64,000 nucleotides of DNA from the NCBI RefSeq assembly GCF_900109495.1, contig NZ_FOAA01000007.1, positions 62,001-126,000 on the forward strand, in the 5' to 3' direction. This stretch comes from Ectothiorhodospira marina (GTDB lineage Bacteria; Pseudomonadota; Gammaproteobacteria; Ectothiorhodospirales; Ectothiorhodospiraceae). Position 1 is the stretch's first letter. Every line of letters starts with the position of its first letter. A program made the translations under genes and the position numbers. Shown here in pieces: positions 61,584-64,000 of the stretch. The notes under the pieces are model-generated. The model was not told where the DNA came from. It did not search any database and worked only from the letters and a program-made list of their open reading frames with translations.

Positions 61584-62414
61584 TTATCCCGGGGGCTGGT
61601 GCGTGGGGCAACGCCACTGGGTGATTTCCGGTTCAGGGGCGTCCAGGCGGGCCAGGGTCATCTTGCCGCCCCAGATGCAGCCGGTGTCCAGTGAGAGCAC
61701 GTTGTGCTCGAACCGGTAGCCCAGCGTGGACCAGTGGCCCACCACCAGACGGTGATCCTGGGTCCGGCGGTCCTCCATGGCATGCCAGGGGATCAGGTGC
61801 GGCGGATGCTGGCCCGGAGCCGCTTTGCAGTTCATGTCCAGTCGCCCGTCCCGGGTGCAGTAGCGCATCCGGGTGAAGCTGTTGGTGATGAACCTAAGCC
61901 GCGACCAGCCGGTGAGGGTGGGGGCCCAGCGATCCGGTTGGTCGCCGTACATGCGCTGCAGTAGCTGGGTATGCCCCGGTCCTCGTAAGACCTGGTGAAA
62001 CTCATCGGCGCAGGCCAGGGCCGTCTCCAGATCCCATTGTGGTGGCAGGCCGGCATGCACCATGGTCCAGCCCACTGCGGCGTCGTGATGGAGGATGGGC
62101 CTGTGCCGTAGCCACTCCATCAGTTCCTCTCGATCGGGGCTGTCCAGAATGGCCTGGACGGTGTCCTTGCGCCGGGGTTTGTGCAGGCCGGCGTGGATGG
62201 CCAGCAGGTGCAGGTCATGATTGCCCAGGACGGTGACGGCGGCATCGCCCAGGTCGCGCACGAAGCGCAGACACCCCAGAGACTCAGGCCCCCGGTTGAC
62301 CAGATCGCCCACCAGCCACAGCCGGTCCCGGGCCGGGTCAAAGCAGACCCGGTCCAGGAGTCGTTTCAGAGGATCAAGGCAGCCCTGCAGGTCGCCAATG
62401 GCATATAGCGCCAT
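61584..62414 (-). CDS. apaH: Symmetrical bis(5'-nucleosyl)-tetraphosphatase ApaH
   Basis: A 276-aa metallophosphatase that splits Ap4A to two ADP and removes Np4-caps from RNA. Motifs are GDLQGCLDPLKRLL, GDLVNRGPESL, GNHDLHLLA and the downstream HAGLPPQW. It overlaps the upstream methyltransferase gene by 1 nt, and apaG lies beyond that gene, a modified apaG-apaH arrangement. Confidence 0.95.
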   Translation of the reverse strand: MALYAIGDLQGCLDPLKRLLDRVCFDPARDRLWLVGDLVNRGPESLGCLRFVRDLGDAAVTVLGNHDLHLLAIHAGLHKPRRKDTVQAILDSPDREELMEWLRHRPILHHDAAVGWTMVHAGLPPQWDLETALACADEFHQVLRGPGHTQLLQRMYGDQPDRWAPTLTGWSRLRFITNSFTRMRYCTRDGRLDMNCKAAPGQHPPHLIPWHAMEDRRTQDHRLVVGHWSTLGYRFEHNVLSLDTGCIWGGKMTLARLDAPEPEITQWRCPTHQPPG

Positions 62415-63076
62415 CAGGAGGCCGGGTTGTCCTGGGTGGGGGCGGCTTCAGCTGATGGCTCGGGGCTGGTCGCCTGAGTAACGGGCTTTTCCAGGGTGAT
62501 GTGCCGGAACCAGCCACGCATCATGGCCGGGCTGTCTTCCAGAATCTTGAGTTCCTGACGCTTTTTCATCAGGGATTCGAAGACCACGTCGGTGCGAGAG
62601 GCCAGTGGGCCGGATACCAGGCCCACCAGGCGTCGGAAGGGGGCGCTCTCGCCGGGCTTGAGGAACTTGTCCATGACCAGGATGCGCCCGCCGGGCTTGA
62701 GCACCCGGGAGGCCTCGGCCAGCGCCAGATGCGGTTTGGGGACCACAGCCAGGATGGTGTGCAGGATCACCACATCGAAGCGCTCATCTTCATAAGGCAG
62801 GTCCATGGCATTGCCCTGGCGCATGTCGATGGAAAGGTTCAGGGCAGCAGCGCGCTCCTCGGCCTTTTTCAGCATCGCGGGTGTCAGGTCAAGGCCATGG
62901 TAATCAGCCCCCTGGGGTAGGTGGGGTAGATCCAGGCCTGTACCCAATCCGACGATCAGGATGGATTGCCCCTCGACATTGCCCAGCCTTTCCAGGCTGC
63001 GTTGTCTGGCATGGCGAGTGGGTTTTTCAACAAAACGATCGTAGATAGGGGCCCAGAGTGTGTATGGAATGCGCAT
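62414..63076 (-). CDS. Class I SAM methyltransferase (UbiE/PmtA-like)
   Basis: A 220-aa methyltransferase. The N-terminus (YTLWAPIYDRFVEKPTRHARQRSLERL) resembles phospholipid N-methyltransferase-like proteins. Motif I is LIVGLGTGLDLPHLP, then DLTPAMLKKAEERAA, and FDVVILHTILAVVPKP. Its closest functional call by eye is phosphatidylethanolamine N-methyltransferase-type, but the substrate is not proven. It is inserted between apaG and apaH and overlaps apaH by 1 nt. Confidence 0.8.
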   Translation of the reverse strand: MRIPYTLWAPIYDRFVEKPTRHARQRSLERLGNVEGQSILIVGLGTGLDLPHLPQGADYHGLDLTPAMLKKAEERAAALNLSIDMRQGNAMDLPYEDERFDVVILHTILAVVPKPHLALAEASRVLKPGGRILVMDKFLKPGESAPFRRLVGLVSGPLASRTDVVFESLMKKRQELKILEDSPAMMRGWFRHITLEKPVTQATSPEPSAEAAPTQDNPAS

Positions 63077-63156
63077 ACGGATTGCCTGTGGTTGGGGGTT
63101 GACCTTGCCGATTGTAGTCCCCGTGAATTCCCCTGTCTAAAGCAGGGTCAAGGGCC

Positions 63157-63540
63157 TCAGTGCAGCACGCGAGGCACCGACAGGGTGAAGGAGGGAATGG
63201 GGGCATCAAACTCCACGCCATCGTCTCCGATCATCCGGTAACTGCCCTGCATGGTACCTACCGGCGTCTCGATCATGGCGCCGCTGGTGTATTTGAAGCC
63301 CTGACCGGGTTGCAGGTGGGGCTGCTCACCCACGACGCCCTCGCCGCGCACCTCCTGCACCTTGCCGTTGGAGTCGTGGATGACCCAGTGACGGCTGACA
63401 AGCTTGGCGGGCTGCGGGCCCTGGTTGTGGATGGTCACGGTGTAGGCGAAGACAAAGCGCCCGTGCATGGGGTCGGACTGGGATTCCACATAGGTGCTTT
63501 GCACATCGACGCGGATTGGGTGTTCGCTGCTTGCCGGCAT
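63157..63540 (-). CDS. apaG: ApaG domain protein
   Basis: A 127-aa ApaG with a fibronectin-type fold, implicated in Co2+ resistance and Mg2+ efflux in Salmonella. Signatures are VESQSDPMHGRFVFAYTVTI, SRHWVIHDSNGKVQEVRGEGVVGEQP and YTSGAMIETPVGTMQGSY. It commonly precedes apaH; here one methyltransferase gene intervenes. A hairpin GATACC-TCAA-GGTATC (about 63572-63587) is upstream. Confidence 0.95.
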   Translation of the reverse strand: MPASSEHPIRVDVQSTYVESQSDPMHGRFVFAYTVTIHNQGPQPAKLVSRHWVIHDSNGKVQEVRGEGVVGEQPHLQPGQGFKYTSGAMIETPVGTMQGSYRMIGDDGVEFDAPIPSFTLSVPRVLH

Positions 63541-63589
63541 GGTACGGAGATGCCTCCAGCCTGGATTGGGGGATACCTCAAGGTATCAT

Positions 63590-63624
63590 AAAAAAAGCCG
63601 CCATCCGCGTGTGCGGACGGCGGC
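63590..63624 (-). terminator. Intrinsic terminator of the gene at the window end
   Basis: On the minus strand GCCGCCGTCCGC and GCGGATGGCGGC form a 12-bp stem (one G-U pair) with a 4-nt loop, followed by seven T residues. It ends the transcript of the partial gene before apaG starts. Confidence 0.9.
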
Positions 63625-63651
63625 CATGGGTCCGGCCGGGGAGGGTGTCCG

Positions 63652-64000
63652 TCAGACCACTTCGTTCAGGGTGCTCCGAGCCTCCTGGGCCTGAGGGGCA
63701 GCAACGTCGACAGCCCGCTCCAGGCGGTCCTCCAGTCGCTGCTGCAAGGCCGCCTGTTCGCTGTCGGGTCGACCAGCGGGGTTATCCTGGCCCTGTTGGC
63801 TGGTCTGGACCTCATTCAACTGCCCCTGAGGTGCCTCGTTGGCGGGCGCCGGGTTCAAGCTGCCTGCATCCACCGCAGCCCCCTGCGGGGCATCGCTGCC
63901 TTCTCGAGCCACCTGTAGGCGCGCCTCAGCGGCCAGGGCAGCATCGTCCCGCGCTGCTGCTGCCTGGCTGCCTTCGTCCTGGGTATTCTGGGGGGCGTTC
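63652..64000 (-). CDS. Gln/Ala-rich hypothetical protein (N-terminus beyond window)
   Basis: The frame stays open from the stop at 63652 to the window edge, so at least 115 residues are present and the start lies outside. Composition is Gln, Ala, Glu, Asp and Asn rich with low complexity (NEAPQGQLNEVQTSQQGQDN) and a helical charged C-terminus (LQQRLEDRLERAVDVAAP). No family is recognised. The intrinsic terminator 28 bp downstream supports a real gene. Confidence 0.6.
   Translation of the reverse strand, partial: NAPQNTQDEGSQAAAARDDAALAAEARLQVAREGSDAPQGAAVDAGSLNPAPANEAPQGQLNEVQTSQQGQDNPAGRPDSEQAALQQRLEDRLERAVDVAAPQAQEARSTLNEVV

Overview
The window reads as chromosomal DNA from a GC-rich Gammaproteobacterium. 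The gene content (ubiquinone hydroxylases UbiH/UbiI and Coq7, 6S RNA beside zapA, a rhlB-trxA-rho block, a split glycine decarboxylase with a tandem glycine riboswitch, Zur-regulated znuA/znuCB) fits the Chromatiales/Ectothiorhodospiraceae area. That placement is inferred from gene order and protein style, since no rRNA is present.

Layout. 0.1-3.4 kb: rhlB divergent from trxA-rho. 4-10 kb: glgP, purD and purH on the minus strand, then a candidate small RNA with its own promoter and terminator (10.04-10.16 kb). 10.2-17 kb: a [2Fe-2S] ferredoxin, a DUF481 outer-membrane protein, a GlcF-like Fe-S protein carrying an in-frame 9-nt minisatellite, coq7, rplM-rpsI, tRNA-Gln(CUG) and a sigma-54 activator. 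17.2-26.3 kb: a polysaccharide export locus (Wzi, a multi-SLBB export protein, Wzz, YjbE-F-G-H) with no glycosyltransferases. 26.5-29 kb: two paralogous porins, the first behind a near-consensus sigma-54 promoter. 29.5-38.3 kb: a giant FAD/Fe-S oxidoreductase, a DUF2905 remnant, rpiA, ilvA, a BrnT/BrnA toxin-antitoxin pair and an EVE protein. 38.3-40.3 kb: two tandem palindrome arrays flanking a REP-associated tyrosine transposase (RAYT). 40.3-47.7 kb: fau, 6S RNA, zapA, a zapB-like gene, a UPF0149 gene, pepP, ubiH, ubiI and a methyltransferase. 47.7-54.3 kb: riboswitch-gcvT-gcvH-gcvPA-tpx-gcvPB-dgkA and a secreted GlcG/HbpS protein. 54.5-63.9 kb: znuA divergent from znuCB, folA-thyA-lgt, a PrcB-type lipoprotein, plsC, apaH, a methyltransferase, apaG and a gene cut by the window end.

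The most distinctive trait is the load of intergenic palindromes. Three 20-nt hairpins share the core TTCGCGAA and differ by paired changes in the stem: GGGTCG/CGACCC, GGGCCG/CGGCCC and GGGCGC/GCGCCC. Many copies carry GTAG at the foot, the tetranucleotide known to mark REPs for RAYT enzymes, and a RAYT gene sits inside the densest arrays. Other families are a GGGGTCTGTCCCC palindrome, often as two long inverted arms, a GTGGGAGCGGCC...GGCCGCGAA element, a CCCCTCTCCCC/GGGGAGAGGGG element, and a MITE-like 23-bp inverted repeat at 59.9-60.0 kb. Several sites show tandem duplication built on these repeats, one including the 3' end of a gene, and one gene remnant ends at a palindrome. The combination best deserving follow-up is the RAYT with its covarying palindromes, then the candidate small RNA with anti-Shine-Dalgarno-like motifs, then the sigma-54 activator, export locus and porin region.
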